Source: Cohaesibacter sp. ES.047
Lineage (GTDB): Bacteria; Pseudomonadota; Alphaproteobacteria; Rhizobiales; Cohaesibacteraceae
Reading direction: 5' to 3'
Length of the DNA stretch: 64,000 bases
NCBI RefSeq assembly: GCF_900215505.1
Contig: NZ_LT907844.1
Location: 3,364,001 to 3,428,000, forward strand
Positions within the stretch are counted from its first letter, which is position 1. The number at the start of each line of letters is the position of its first letter. Of the stretch, positions 53,768 through 63,096 are shown one piece after another. The notes beneath the pieces are model-generated. The model was not told the origin of the DNA, made no database searches, and saw only the letters and a program-made list of their open reading frames with translations. Position numbers and translations under genes: made by a program.

Positions 53768-54925
53768 ATGTATGTAGCCGTCAAGGGCGGGGAAGCCGCC
53801 ATCAGTGCCGCCCATCAGTTGCTCGCCGACAAGCGACGTGGCAACAGGGATGTTCCTACCATTAGTCTCGATCAGGTCGGCGAACAACTCTCGCTGGCCG
53901 TTGATCGCGTCATGAGCGAGGGTGCGCTTTATGATCGGGAGCTGGCTTCCTTGGCGGTCAAGCAGTCCCGGGGCGACCTTATCGAGGCCGTCTTCCTTAC
54001 CCGTGCTTATCGCACGACCTTGCCACGCTTTGGCTATTCCGAAGCCATCGACACCGGCAAGATGCAGATTGAACGCCGTGTCTCGGCAACCTTCAAGGAT
54101 CTCCCCGGAGGGCAGATTCTGGGACCAACCTTTGACTATACGCATCGTTTGCTCGACCCCAGTCTTGCCAGCGATGAAGAACCGCCTGAAGCCTTGCGCG
54201 TCGATCCCGTGCCGGGAGCAGATCCAGAGGCCGAGAAGGAACCGATGCCGCGCGTCTCCGATCTCATAGCAGGCGAGGGGCTCATGGAACCCGATAGTGC
54301 GCCGCCAGAAGACGGAGCAGACTGGCCGGAACCGGGAGATATTTCCCGCGCACCGATCCAGTATCCGCTCGACCGTCAGCTCCGTCTACAGGCCCTGTCG
54401 CGCGGCGACGAAGGCTTTCTTCTCTCGCTTGGCTATTCCACCCAGCGCGGCTATGGCCGCACCCATCCTTTTGCCGGTGAGATCCGCATTGGTGAGGTGG
54501 ATGTTCGGATGACTGTGCCGGAACTGGGCTTCGATGTCTCCCTTGGACGCATCCAGATCAGCGAATGCCAGCTCGTCAACCAGTTCAAGGGATCCAAGGT
54601 CGCACCGCCCCAATTCACCCGCGGCTACGGTCTGGTCTTTGGCCAGTCCGAACGCAAGGCGATGTCCATGGCTTTGTGCGACCGCGCTCTGAGGGCCGAA
54701 GAACTGGGCGAAGACATCATCGCTCCGGCGCAGGACGAAGAATTTGTCATCTCCCATGCCGACAATGTTCAGGCCACCGGTTTCGTCGAGCATCTCAAGC
54801 TGCCGCACTATGTGGATTTTCAGGCCGAGCTGAAGCTTGTACGCCGCATGCAGGCCGAATTCTACGCGAGTCAATCCGATGCAAGCGCTTCGCAGGCCGA
54901 AAACACAGAGGAGGCGGCACAATGA
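53768..54925 (+). CDS. phnI: PhnI, carbon-phosphorus lyase nucleosidase subunit
   Basis: With PhnG, PhnH and PhnL, PhnI replaces the adenine of ATP by methylphosphonate to give the ribose triphosphonate; alone it acts as a purine nucleosidase. The 385-residue product begins MYVAVKGGEAAISAAHQLLA and contains EGLMEPD, GFLLSLGYSTQRGYGRTHPF and HADNVQATGFVEHLKLPHYV, all family hallmarks. The ATG at 53768 starts one base after the phnH stop. The ATGA at 54922-54925 overlaps phnJ. Confidence 0.96.
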   Translation: MYVAVKGGEAAISAAHQLLADKRRGNRDVPTISLDQVGEQLSLAVDRVMSEGALYDRELASLAVKQSRGDLIEAVFLTRAYRTTLPRFGYSEAIDTGKMQIERRVSATFKDLPGGQILGPTFDYTHRLLDPSLASDEEPPEALRVDPVPGADPEAEKEPMPRVSDLIAGEGLMEPDSAPPEDGADWPEPGDISRAPIQYPLDRQLRLQALSRGDEGFLLSLGYSTQRGYGRTHPFAGEIRIGEVDVRMTVPELGFDVSLGRIQISECQLVNQFKGSKVAPPQFTRGYGLVFGQSERKAMSMALCDRALRAEELGEDIIAPAQDEEFVISHADNVQATGFVEHLKLPHYVDFQAELKLVRRMQAEFYASQSDASASQAENTEEAAQ

Positions 54926-55872
54926 GCATCGTGAATGAAGCGGATAGCGGCCCCACCATCGCCGAATACAATTTTGCCTATCTCGATGAACAGACCAAGC
55001 GCATGATCCGCCGCGCCATCCTCAAGGGCATCGCCATTCCCGGCTATCAGGTGCCTTTCGCCAGTCGCGAAATGCCCATGCCCTATGGTTGGGGAACCGG
55101 CGGTGTGCAGGTGACGGCTTCGATCATCGGGCCTGATGATATCCTCAAGGTCATCGATCAGGGATCGGACGACACCACCAACGCGGTTTCCATTCGGGCC
55201 TTTTTTGCCAGAATGGCCAAGGTGGAGACGACGACCCACACCGCTGACGCCTCAATCATCCAGACCCGTCACCGGATCCCGGAAGAAGACCTCAAGGAAG
55301 GGCAGGTGATCGTCTTTCAGGTGCCGATCCCCGAGCCTTTGCGCTTCCTTGAACCGCGAGAAACCGAGACCCGAAAGATGCACGCGGTTGAGGACTATGG
55401 TCTCATGCATGTGAAGCTTTATGAAGACATCGCCCAGAAGGGACACATCGCCACCAATTATGCCTATCCGGTGCGCGTCAAGGGTCGCTATGTGATGGAC
55501 CCGTCCCCGACTCCGAAATTCGACAATCCCAAGATGCATAACAACGAGGCCCTTCAGCTTTTTGGTGCAGGCCGAGAAATGCGCATCTATGCCATCCCGC
55601 CCTATACCGATGTGGTCAGTCTGGATTTCGAGGATCACCCGTTCGAAATCCAGACCTTCGATGAGCCATGTGCCCTTTGCGGTGGCAACGGGGTCTTCCT
55701 TGACGAGGTGATCCTCGATGATCAGGGCGGCCGCATGTTTGTCTGCTCCGATAGCGACTATTGCGAAGATCGCCGTGACAAGGGCCACACGGGGCCTATG
55801 GCACCCTTGCAGGAAACCGCCGCGCCCCCGGCCTCGTCCAGCCAAGACACCGGAAGGACCGACCCATGCTGA
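54922..55872 (+). CDS. phnJ: PhnJ, carbon-phosphorus lyase radical SAM subunit
   Basis: Catalytic subunit that cleaves the C-P bond using an iron-sulphur cluster and S-adenosylmethionine. The 316-residue product keeps the four cysteines C250-X2-C253-X21-C275-X5-C281 in the same spacing as E. coli PhnJ, and G41 in AIPGYQVP corresponds to the glycyl-radical residue Gly32 of E. coli. The C-terminal 30 residues are Pro/Ala/Ser rich and extend past the usual end. It overlaps phnI by four bases and phnK by seven. Confidence 0.97.
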   Translation: MSIVNEADSGPTIAEYNFAYLDEQTKRMIRRAILKGIAIPGYQVPFASREMPMPYGWGTGGVQVTASIIGPDDILKVIDQGSDDTTNAVSIRAFFARMAKVETTTHTADASIIQTRHRIPEEDLKEGQVIVFQVPIPEPLRFLEPRETETRKMHAVEDYGLMHVKLYEDIAQKGHIATNYAYPVRVKGRYVMDPSPTPKFDNPKMHNNEALQLFGAGREMRIYAIPPYTDVVSLDFEDHPFEIQTFDEPCALCGGNGVFLDEVILDDQGGRMFVCSDSDYCEDRRDKGHTGPMAPLQETAAPPASSSQDTGRTDPC

Positions 55873-56708
55873 ACCGGACGGCAAACAAAGGTGTGTCTCG
55901 CTCTTCGCTCGTTCCGCCCCGACCAATGGATCTGACGGAAGAGCCACTTCTGCAGGTGCGCTCAGTGTCTAAGTATTATGGCCGCCGTGTCGGGTGCGAA
56001 GAGATCAACTTTGATCTCTGGCCAGGCGAAGTGCTCGCGATCGTTGGCGAGTCCGGCTCGGGCAAGACCACCTTGCTCAATTGCATCTCGACTCGCCTGA
56101 TGCCGACCTCAGGCATGGTCAGCTATCGCATGCGCGATGGATCGATGCGTGAGGTCTTCCGGCTCAATGAGGCCGAAAAACGCTTTCTCATGCGCACCGA
56201 CTGGGGCTTTGTACATCAGAACCCGGCTGATGGCTTGCGCATGACAGTTTCCGCTGGGGCCAATGTCGGCGAGCGGCTTATGGCCATCGGCCAGCGTCAC
56301 TATGGCAACATCCGCCAGACAGCTGCTGACTGGCTCGAACAGGTCGAAATTTCACCGGACCGGATTGATGACGAACCGCGGGCCTTTTCCGGCGGCATGC
56401 GCCAGCGTCTGCAAATTGCGCGCAATCTGGTCACCGGTCCGCGCCTTGTCTTCATGGATGAGCCAACCGGAGGCCTTGATGTGTCGGTGCAGGCTCGCCT
56501 GCTTGATCTCCTGCGCGGCCTTGTTGCCGAATTGGGGCTTGCTGCCATTGTCGTCACGCACGATCTGGCGGTCGCTCGTCTGCTCTCTCACCGAATCGTG
56601 GTGATGAAAGAGGGCAGGGTGATCGAGACCGGTCTGACCGATCGCGTGCTCGACGACCCGCAAGCGCCATACACCCAGCTTCTTATCTCTTCCATTCTTC
56701 AGGTCTAG
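55866..56708 (+). CDS. phnK: PhnK, C-P lyase ABC-type ATPase
   Basis: ABC-family ATPase of 280 residues that binds the PhnJ surface of the core complex rather than a transporter. Walker A GESGSGKTT (61-69), signature FSGGMRQRLQIARNL, Walker B LVFMDEPTGGLDVSVQARLL and VVTHDLAVARLLSH are intact. GGAAGGA seven bases upstream supports the ATG at 55866, which gives a 20-residue N-terminal extension relative to most PhnK proteins; an ATG at 55926 would give the usual length. Confidence 0.95.
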   Translation: MLNRTANKGVSRSSLVPPRPMDLTEEPLLQVRSVSKYYGRRVGCEEINFDLWPGEVLAIVGESGSGKTTLLNCISTRLMPTSGMVSYRMRDGSMREVFRLNEAEKRFLMRTDWGFVHQNPADGLRMTVSAGANVGERLMAIGQRHYGNIRQTAADWLEQVEISPDRIDDEPRAFSGGMRQRLQIARNLVTGPRLVFMDEPTGGLDVSVQARLLDLLRGLVAELGLAAIVVTHDLAVARLLSHRIVVMKEGRVIETGLTDRVLDDPQAPYTQLLISSILQV

Positions 56709-56721
56709 GAAAGGTGATCCA

Positions 56722-57495
56722 ATGACTGATCTCCAATCAACACCCTTGATCGTCACCGATGTTGGCAAAAGCTTCGTGATGCATTTGCGCGGATCGGTCA
56801 CCATCCCCGTGGTTGCTCGGGTCAACTTCGTGCTCAACGCGGGCGAATGCTCCGTGCTTGGCGGGCCATCCGGCGTTGGCAAAAGCTCCATCCTGAAAAT
56901 GATCTATGGCAACTACGGCACCGACACCGGCCAGATTCTGGTCTATTTTAATGGCCGCATGCTCGATCTCGCGAGGGCGGATCCACGCACCATCCTTGCG
57001 GTCCGCCGTGAAATGGTCGGCTATGTGAGCCAGTTCCTGCGTGCCATGCCGCGTGTCCCTGCGCTTGACGTGGCAGCCGAGGGGCTCGTTGAGCAAGGCG
57101 AGAGTGTCAGCAGCGCACGGGAAAGGGCGGGCAATATGCTGGCACGCCTCAACCTGCCCGAAAAACTCTGGCAACTGCCCCCGGCCACCTTTTCTGGTGG
57201 TGAGCAGCAGCGCGTGAATATCGCACGCGGGTTCCTCACGGAGCATCCGGTTTTGTTGCTCGACGAACCAACTGCCTCGCTCGATGCCGCCAACCGCGCC
57301 ATCGTCATCGATCTGATCAAGGAGAAAAAGAGGCAAGGGGTCGCCCTGCTGGGGATTTTCCATGACAAGGTCGTGCGCGACGCGGTGGCGGACGTCATCG
57401 TCGATGTCTCCCGTTTCGCAAAGAGCGTCGAAGATGAGGCTGGACTTCTCGCTGGTGCACGACGTGTTGGCGAGATGACGAGCCTTGTCGGATGA
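56722..57495 (+). CDS. phnL: PhnL, C-P lyase ABC-type ATPase
   Basis: Second ABC-family ATPase of the C-P lyase system (257 residues), needed with PhnGHI for the nucleosidase-transferase step. Walker [10 protein letters not shown] (48-56), signature [16 protein letters not shown], Walker [16 protein letters not shown] and [14 protein letters not shown] are visible. AGGAAAGGTG precedes the start. Its stop codon is followed by one base and then the start of the hexapeptide transferase gene, so the genes are co-transcribed. Confidence 0.95.
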   Translation: MTDLQSTPLIVTDVGKSFVMHLRGSVTIPVVARVNFVLNAGECSVLGGPSGVGKSSILKMIYGNYGTDTGQILVYFNGRMLDLARADPRTILAVRREMVGYVSQFLRAMPRVPALDVAAEGLVEQGESVSSARERAGNMLARLNLPEKLWQLPPATFSGGEQQRVNIARGFLTEHPVLLLDEPTASLDAANRAIVIDLIKEKKRQGVALLGIFHDKVVRDAVADVIVDVSRFAKSVEDEAGLLAGARRVGEMTSLVG

Positions 57496-57496
57496 A

Positions 57497-58159
57497 ATGA
57501 TCATGACCCAGAACCCTGAAGTGTCCGGCGCTGACAGCAGAACCGCGCGGTTGGGTCCAAAGCCGTCGATCCACCCCAATGCAAAGGTCACCAATTGCTC
57601 GCTTGGTCGATATACCGAAATTGGTGATCGAACCCATATCACCGACAGCAGCCTTGGCGATTATAGCTACATCACGCGGGACGGCGACGTCTGGACCGCA
57701 ACCATCGGCAAGTTCGCCAACATTGCCAATGCGGTCCGTATCAATGCGCCCAACCATCCACATTGGCGGGCCACGCAGCATCACTTCACCTATCGAGCCT
57801 CCGACTATTTTGACGAGGTCGACATGGATGAGGCCTTCTTTGACTGGCGACGGGACAATGCGGTGACCATCGGCCATGATGTCTGGATCGGTCATGGGGC
57901 GACGATCCTGCCCGGTGTGACCATTGGAGACGGCGCTATCGTTGGAGCGGGGGCCGTTGTCAGTAAGGATGTCGCTGACTATGTGATCGTCGCGGGGGTG
58001 CCAGCAAAACCCATTCGCGAACGCTTCCCCAATGCGATTGCCGAAAGGCTGAAAGCCCTTGCCTGGTGGGACTGGAGCCACGATGCCCTGCGGTCTGCGC
58101 TCGATGATTTTCGCCAGCTCGGGATTGAAGACTTTCTTGAAAAATATGAAGCCTCCTGA
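57497..58159 (+). CDS. Phosphonate-operon hexapeptide-repeat transferase
   Basis: A 220-residue left-handed beta-helix acyltransferase of the type found in many alphaproteobacterial phn operons. Hexapeptide repeats run through the centre (for example [37 protein letters not shown]), and the C-terminal [15 protein letters not shown] is typical of acetyltransferases. It may modify an aminophosphonate or an intermediate, the role PhnO plays elsewhere; this is inference. Starts at 57497 or 57503 are both possible. Confidence 0.9.
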   Translation: MIMTQNPEVSGADSRTARLGPKPSIHPNAKVTNCSLGRYTEIGDRTHITDSSLGDYSYITRDGDVWTATIGKFANIANAVRINAPNHPHWRATQHHFTYRASDYFDEVDMDEAFFDWRRDNAVTIGHDVWIGHGATILPGVTIGDGAIVGAGAVVSKDVADYVIVAGVPAKPIRERFPNAIAERLKALAWWDWSHDALRSALDDFRQLGIEDFLEKYEAS

Positions 58160-58421
58160 GCCGGTCACTGGCGAAGGGCGAAGAGTTTGACCAGTCCATT
58201 TTGTCCGCGGGAAAGCTGCGCTTGTCACAAAACTGAAACGCCCGAGACATGAGCATTTCACACAAAATGCGTAGATCAAGAACAGCTATTTGAAATCTGA
58301 ATTGATCGCACAGACCGGATTTTTGGTCGTGGTTGTTGCCCGCGACAGGGCCGTTGTGGCCGTCTCGCATCGGGCAACGACGGGAGTATCAAAGGTCGCA
58401 AGACCATGAGGAGAGGACTGA
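58160..58421 (+). promoter_or_regulatory. Region upstream of phnC with weak Pho-box-like repeat
   Basis: This 262-bp gap separates the catalytic and transport halves of the phn locus. TTGTCAC (58222-58228) is followed by CTGAAAC (58233-58239) with an 11-bp period, a degenerate Pho-box pattern that may give phnCDE its own phosphate-starvation promoter. No terminator is evident after the transferase gene. GAGGAGAGG is the ribosome-binding site of phnC. Confidence 0.45.
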
Positions 58422-59267
58422 ATGCTCGAACTGTCGAACGTCACGCGCCGATTTGGCAAGAACACAGCAGTGGATTCCGTGACAGTGTCCATTCCTCAAG
58501 GACAGATGGTTGGCATCATTGGTCGCTCGGGTGCAGGCAAGTCAACACTTCTGCGCATGATCAATCGCCTGATCGATCCGAGCGAAGGGGATATTCGCTT
58601 CGGTGAGAAACAGGTCTCGGCACTCAAGGGACGGGACTTGCGTGACTGGCAACGCGACTGTGCGATGATCTTTCAGCAGTTCAACCTCGTGCCGCGCCTC
58701 AATGTCCTGACGAATGTTCTTCTCGGTCGTCTCAACCATCGCAACACCATCCTCAATCTGCTCAATATCTTCACGCCGGAAGAACGGGCGCAGGCACTGC
58801 TGGCCCTCGAACGCCTCGGTATCGAGCAGACTGCACTGCAGCGAGCAGGAACCTTGTCTGGCGGCCAGCAACAGCGCGTTGCCATTGCCCGCGCTCTGAT
58901 GCAAAACCCCAAGGTCATTCTGGCCGATGAGCCGATTGCGTCGCTTGATCCACTCAACGCGCAGATCGTGATGGATAGCCTCAAGGACATCAACGAACGT
59001 GACGGCATCACCGTCGTCACCAATCTGCACACCCTTGATACGGCCCGCACCTATTGTGAGCGCGTCATCGGGATGTATCAGGGCCGGGTTGTCTTTGACG
59101 GCCCGTCTTCGGCTTTGACCCGCGAGGCGGTGAGACAGATCTACGGCTCGCAGGATAATGCGGAAATTTCCGAGGCGATCACATCAACCTCGATCAAGCA
59201 ATCTTCAACGCAGCCTTCGGCCCCGGTTACACCGATGCCTGCCCAACAGATCGCTTCGCCAGCGTAA
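58422..59267 (+). CDS. phnC: PhnC, phosphonate ABC transporter ATPase
   Basis: Energises phosphonate import through PhnE. The 281-residue product has Walker [10 protein letters not shown] (34-42), signature [15 protein letters not shown], Walker [16 protein letters not shown] and H-loop [13 protein letters not shown], a threonine-asparagine-leucine-histidine form common in PhnC. The last 30 residues are Ser/Thr/Pro rich and probably disordered. A strong ribosome-binding site (GAGGAGAGG) precedes the start. Confidence 0.95.
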   Translation: MLELSNVTRRFGKNTAVDSVTVSIPQGQMVGIIGRSGAGKSTLLRMINRLIDPSEGDIRFGEKQVSALKGRDLRDWQRDCAMIFQQFNLVPRLNVLTNVLLGRLNHRNTILNLLNIFTPEERAQALLALERLGIEQTALQRAGTLSGGQQQRVAIARALMQNPKVILADEPIASLDPLNAQIVMDSLKDINERDGITVVTNLHTLDTARTYCERVIGMYQGRVVFDGPSSALTREAVRQIYGSQDNAEISEAITSTSIKQSSTQPSAPVTPMPAQQIASPA

Positions 59268-59352
59268 CAGGCCCAATCAATATCGCGTTCATAGTGTTTC
59301 ACATTGACAGGGATGAAACCGGCAAGGCCGGTTGAGACCAGGAGATATTTTC

Positions 59353-60267
59353 ATGTTCAAAAAAGCAATTCTTACCGCCGTTTCCGTGGCTGCGTTGGCC
59401 GCAGGCGTAACCACGCCGTCCTTTGCTGCAGACAAGGAATTCCGTATCGGCATTCTGGGCGGCGAAAACGAAGCCGACCGTCTTCGCAACTTCCAGTGCC
59501 TCGTCGAAAAACTGCCTTCCACTCTGGGCGTTGACAAGGTTTCTCTTTTCCCGGCTGCTGACTATGACGGCGTTATTCAGGGCCTGCTTGGTGGTACGCT
59601 CGATTATGCAGAACTCGGCGCGTCTGGCTATGCAAAGGTATACCTCAACAATCCCAAAGCCGTTGAGCCCATCCTCACCACTGTCCAGACCGATGGTTCC
59701 ACCGGATACTATTCCGTCATGGTTGCCCGCAAGGATTCGGGCATGGAAAAGCTGAAAGACATGAAAGGCAAGAAGCTGGGCTTCGCCGATCCTGACTCTA
59801 CCTCCGGCTTCCTCGTGCCGTCCGTGACCCTGCCCGCAGCTGTCGGTACTGACATCAAGGACTATTTCGGTGAAACCGGCTTCGGCGGCGGTCACGAAAA
59901 CCTGGTTCTTGAAGTCGTCAAAGGCAACTTCGATGCTGGCACCACCTGGTCTTCGGGCGTGGGCGATTTCAGCGATGGCTACACCTCCGGCAACCTGCGC
60001 AAGATGGTTGACAAGGGCATTCTCGACATGGGTGATCTGGTTCAGCTGTGGCAGTCCCCGCTGATCCCGAATGGCCCGATTGTTGTGCGCTCGACCCTCG
60101 ACAAAGACATCAAGGCCAAATTCAAAGACTTCATGATGAAACTGCCCGAGAGCGATCCGGCTTGCTTCTCTGCCATTCAGGGCGGCGACTACAAAGGCTT
60201 CACCGAAGTGGATGAGAGCTTCTATCAGGCAATCATCGCCGCACGTAAGGCAAAAATTGGTTCTTGA
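59353..60267 (+). CDS. phnD: PhnD, phosphonate-binding periplasmic protein
   Basis: Binding protein of 304 residues that captures phosphonates for PhnCE. A signal peptide MFKKAILTAVSVAALAAGVT ends at SFA-ADKEF. The mature part shows FRIGILGGENEADRLRNF and the anion pocket around FADPDSTSGFLVPSV. The ATG at 59353 follows AGGAGATATTTTC; an ATG seven codons upstream has no such site. A non-terminator hairpin follows before phnE. Confidence 0.95.
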   Translation: MFKKAILTAVSVAALAAGVTTPSFAADKEFRIGILGGENEADRLRNFQCLVEKLPSTLGVDKVSLFPAADYDGVIQGLLGGTLDYAELGASGYAKVYLNNPKAVEPILTTVQTDGSTGYYSVMVARKDSGMEKLKDMKGKKLGFADPDSTSGFLVPSVTLPAAVGTDIKDYFGETGFGGGHENLVLEVVKGNFDAGTTWSSGVGDFSDGYTSGNLRKMVDKGILDMGDLVQLWQSPLIPNGPIVVRSTLDKDIKAKFKDFMMKLPESDPACFSAIQGGDYKGFTEVDESFYQAIIAARKAKIGS

Positions 60268-60314
60268 TCAGAGCGTTGCTTTGATTTTCTGACTCAAAAC
60301 TTGAACATGACTTT

Positions 60315-60341
60315 GATGGTTCGGGCCAGTCCCGGACCATC
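60315..60341 (+). other. Stable hairpin without T run between phnD and phnE
   Basis: GATGGTTCGGG (60315-60325) pairs with CCCGGACCATC (60331-60341) with one wobble around CCAGT. There is no T run, so it probably protects the phnD mRNA rather than ending transcription. The surrounding 212-bp spacer holds no gene. Confidence 0.7.
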
Positions 60342-60479
60342 TGCCACTTTGTCCCAAGACTGAATAATCAATCGAATTCCGGTTAATTCCTGCCCGCACA
60401 CTTAAAGCGCCGCGCGCTCTCAAAGAGGGTCGTGGTCCGGTCAAGACCAAGGGACAATGCCCATCATGGGGATGAAGAC

Positions 60480-61463
60480 ATGACGAACGCAACGTCTCAC
60501 GAAAACAGTCCGGAAAAGTCTCTTTCGGCGGCTAGTGTGATAATTGAAAGCCATTGGCAGGAACTCAATCGCAGGCGTCGGACTTATACGCTTCTTTCGG
60601 TCGTGATCCTGCTGGTTGCCGTCATGTCCTCGCTTTGGTTCGCCAATGAGACCAATGCGGGCAAGTTCTTTGATCGGCTTCCCTACTTCTTCGACTTTTT
60701 CGGCGACATGATCCCGCGAGATGGCTGGGAGATATGGCGCGCACTGTTCGATCTTGACACGCCCTATGCGGACGGTTCCCTGAAATTCGATTATCCCGAG
60801 GGGCGGGTCTATCTGATCGGCTCGCTCTACATGCCCGAATATATCTACAAGATGCTTGAGACGATCAACATCGCCATTGTCGCCACCCTTTTCGGTTTCT
60901 TCTTCGGCTTCATCCTCTGCTTCCTGGCCGCGTCGAACCTCACCACCCGGCGCTGGCTGCGCTTTTTTGTGCGGCGATTCCTTGAGATTCTGCGCGCCTT
61001 CCCGGAAATCGTGATCGCCGGTTTCTTTGTCGCCGTGCTGACCATCGGAGCCATTCCGGCGATGATGGCGGTGACCATCCACACCGTCGGATCATTGGGC
61101 AAAATGTTTTTCGAGGTGGTTGAGAATGCCGACATGAAAGCGGACGAGGGGCTGCGCGCAGTCGGGGGCAACTGGGTCGAGCGGGTCTGGTTTGGTATTG
61201 TGCCGCAGATCCTGCCCAACTTCCTGTCCTATTCGCTCTTGCGCCTTGAAATTAATGTCCGCGCCTCAACCATCATCGGGGCCGTCGGGGGTGGCGGTAT
61301 CGGAGAGGCACTTCGACTTTCCATCAGTCGCGGTCACGAAGCCAAAACCCTTGCGATTATCCTTCTGCTGCTTGTGACTATCATCTGCATTGATCAGTTT
61401 TCTGCCTGGCTGCGCAAGAAGATCGTCGGCAATCAGGCCTTTGCCTTCGGCGGCACTGCATAA
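60480..61463 (+). CDS. phnE1: PhnE1, phosphonate ABC transporter permease
   Basis: Inner-membrane permease of 327 residues with about six helices. The first helix (near 40-60) is separated from the core by a roughly 60-residue loop containing DFFGDMIPRDGWEIW. The ATPase-docking loop near EGLRAVGGNWVERVWFGIVP and the C-terminal RASTIIGAVGGGGIGEALRL match the PhnE family. GGGGATGAAG precedes the ATG at 60480; the frame extends 16 codons upstream without support. It forms a heterodimer with the next gene's product. Confidence 0.94.
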   Translation: MTNATSHENSPEKSLSAASVIIESHWQELNRRRRTYTLLSVVILLVAVMSSLWFANETNAGKFFDRLPYFFDFFGDMIPRDGWEIWRALFDLDTPYADGSLKFDYPEGRVYLIGSLYMPEYIYKMLETINIAIVATLFGFFFGFILCFLAASNLTTRRWLRFFVRRFLEILRAFPEIVIAGFFVAVLTIGAIPAMMAVTIHTVGSLGKMFFEVVENADMKADEGLRAVGGNWVERVWFGIVPQILPNFLSYSLLRLEINVRASTIIGAVGGGGIGEALRLSISRGHEAKTLAIILLLLVTIICIDQFSAWLRKKIVGNQAFAFGGTA

Positions 61464-61477
61464 TTGGAGGACTCCTC

Positions 61478-63058
61478 ATGACTGCTCTTTCCGCCAGTGA
61501 CCTGAACGATCTCATCGATCGCTATCCCGATGTCTTCAGGGTCGGCTTTTTCAAGCGATTTCGCGGCTGGATCATCTCGGCCAGCATCATCATCTATCTG
61601 ATTTTCGCATGGCAATTTTTCCATGTTGGTCAGGTGCTGAGCAACGGCAACTGGCAAATCGCCGGGGCCTATCTGGCGGACTGGGTGTCCTATGAGGTGC
61701 GTCCCGACATCGAGTTTGACGACGGGTTCGTGCGTGTGGAGTTCCCGCGCTTCTCGCCGCTTGGAGCCGATCCTAAGCCGGACTGGATCAGCGAAACCAG
61801 AAAAACGATGATGATCAAGGCGGAGGCCCCGGTCAAAGAGCCCGAACCTAGCAAGAAACAACAGGCCTTCAGCTTCATGGCGCCCGAAACGGGCACGGAC
61901 GACAAACCGGTCGAGCCATCAAAACCCAAGGCTTCCAAGCCCGAAGCCGCGATCAGCTTTATGGCCCCTCAAGCGCCCACGGCTAACAATCCTGCGACGC
62001 CCGACATCTCCACCACGCAAGCAAGTGAGCCAGAAGAGCGTGAGGTTACGACAGAAGCGGAAATCCATATCGGGTCTGGCACGGTCCTCGTGGAACCGAC
62101 CGTTGTCACGCTCACGCGAGGCGATGAAACACTGATCATTGATATCGTCAGGGATGAAAGCGTCAAAGCCCGAGGGCCTTTGCCTCAATGGGCTATCCAG
62201 AAATACGAAAATGAGAAGATCATCGCTGACATGGGCCTTGATGGGCGCGTCGAGGTGGAAAGCGATGAAGTCAAAATCCGTCGCCGCTTCTTTGGCTGGG
62301 AGAATTTCATCTTCGATACCAACTCTCCCTTCTGGGGCAAAAGCACGTTTGAGGTTCTCTCGCTGATCACCAACGGTGAGCGCATTGATCCTTCTCAATC
62401 CAACCTGTCACTGGCAATCAGCAACATCCTATACAACGCCGAATGGCAGCATCTCGACGTCTGGACCAAAATGTTGCAGACCATCGTCATGGCGTTCATC
62501 GGCACGCTATTTGCCACCGCGCTTGCATTTCCGCTTTCATTTCTTGCGGCGCGCAACATCACCAGAAGCACGATATCGAACCAGTTTTTCAAGCGCCTGT
62601 TTGACTTCCTGCGTTCGGTCGACATGCTGATCTGGGCCCTGTTCTTTACCCGCGCTTTCGGCCCCGGACCCCTTGCGGGCATGTCGGCGATCTTTTTCAC
62701 CGATACTGGCACGCTGGGGAAACTATATTCAGAAGCGCTGGAGAATATCGACGACAAACAGCGCGAAGGCGTCAAGTCGCTGGGGGCGGGTCCGCTGTTG
62801 GTTCAGCGCTACGGCGTCATGCCTCAGGTCTTGCCGGTCTTCCTCTCCCAGTCGCTGTATTTCTGGGAATCCAATACCCGTTCTGCAACGATCATCGGCG
62901 CGGTCGGAGCAGGGGGCATCGGCCTCAAACTATGGGAGGCCATGCGGACCAATCAGGATTGGGAGAATGTCTTCTACATGGTGATCCTCATTCTGGCCGT
63001 CGTCTATGTTTTTGATAGCATTTCGGGCAAGCTGCGCTCGATGCTCACGAAGAGCTGA
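61478..63058 (+). CDS. phnE2: PhnE2, phosphonate ABC transporter permease with long insert
   Basis: Second permease subunit, 526 residues, longer than I expect for this family. A first helix (about 31-50) is followed by a 300-residue soluble region, then the core helices (about 335-520) with the docking loop EGVKSLGAGPLLVQRYGVMP and RSATIIGAVGAGGIGLKLWE. Residues about 115-190 are Pro/Glu/Lys/Ala rich and contain a duplicated segment AFSFMAPE (130-137) and AISFMAPQ (158-165), which looks like a lineage-specific insert. GGAGGACTCCTC precedes the ATG. Confidence 0.93.
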   Translation: MTALSASDLNDLIDRYPDVFRVGFFKRFRGWIISASIIIYLIFAWQFFHVGQVLSNGNWQIAGAYLADWVSYEVRPDIEFDDGFVRVEFPRFSPLGADPKPDWISETRKTMMIKAEAPVKEPEPSKKQQAFSFMAPETGTDDKPVEPSKPKASKPEAAISFMAPQAPTANNPATPDISTTQASEPEEREVTTEAEIHIGSGTVLVEPTVVTLTRGDETLIIDIVRDESVKARGPLPQWAIQKYENEKIIADMGLDGRVEVESDEVKIRRRFFGWENFIFDTNSPFWGKSTFEVLSLITNGERIDPSQSNLSLAISNILYNAEWQHLDVWTKMLQTIVMAFIGTLFATALAFPLSFLAARNITRSTISNQFFKRLFDFLRSVDMLIWALFFTRAFGPGPLAGMSAIFFTDTGTLGKLYSEALENIDDKQREGVKSLGAGPLLVQRYGVMPQVLPVFLSQSLYFWESNTRSATIIGAVGAGGIGLKLWEAMRTNQDWENVFYMVILILAVVYVFDSISGKLRSMLTKS

Positions 63059-63096
63059 CCGCGCGCCCTCAAGAACAAGCAACAAAGGATAAACCA

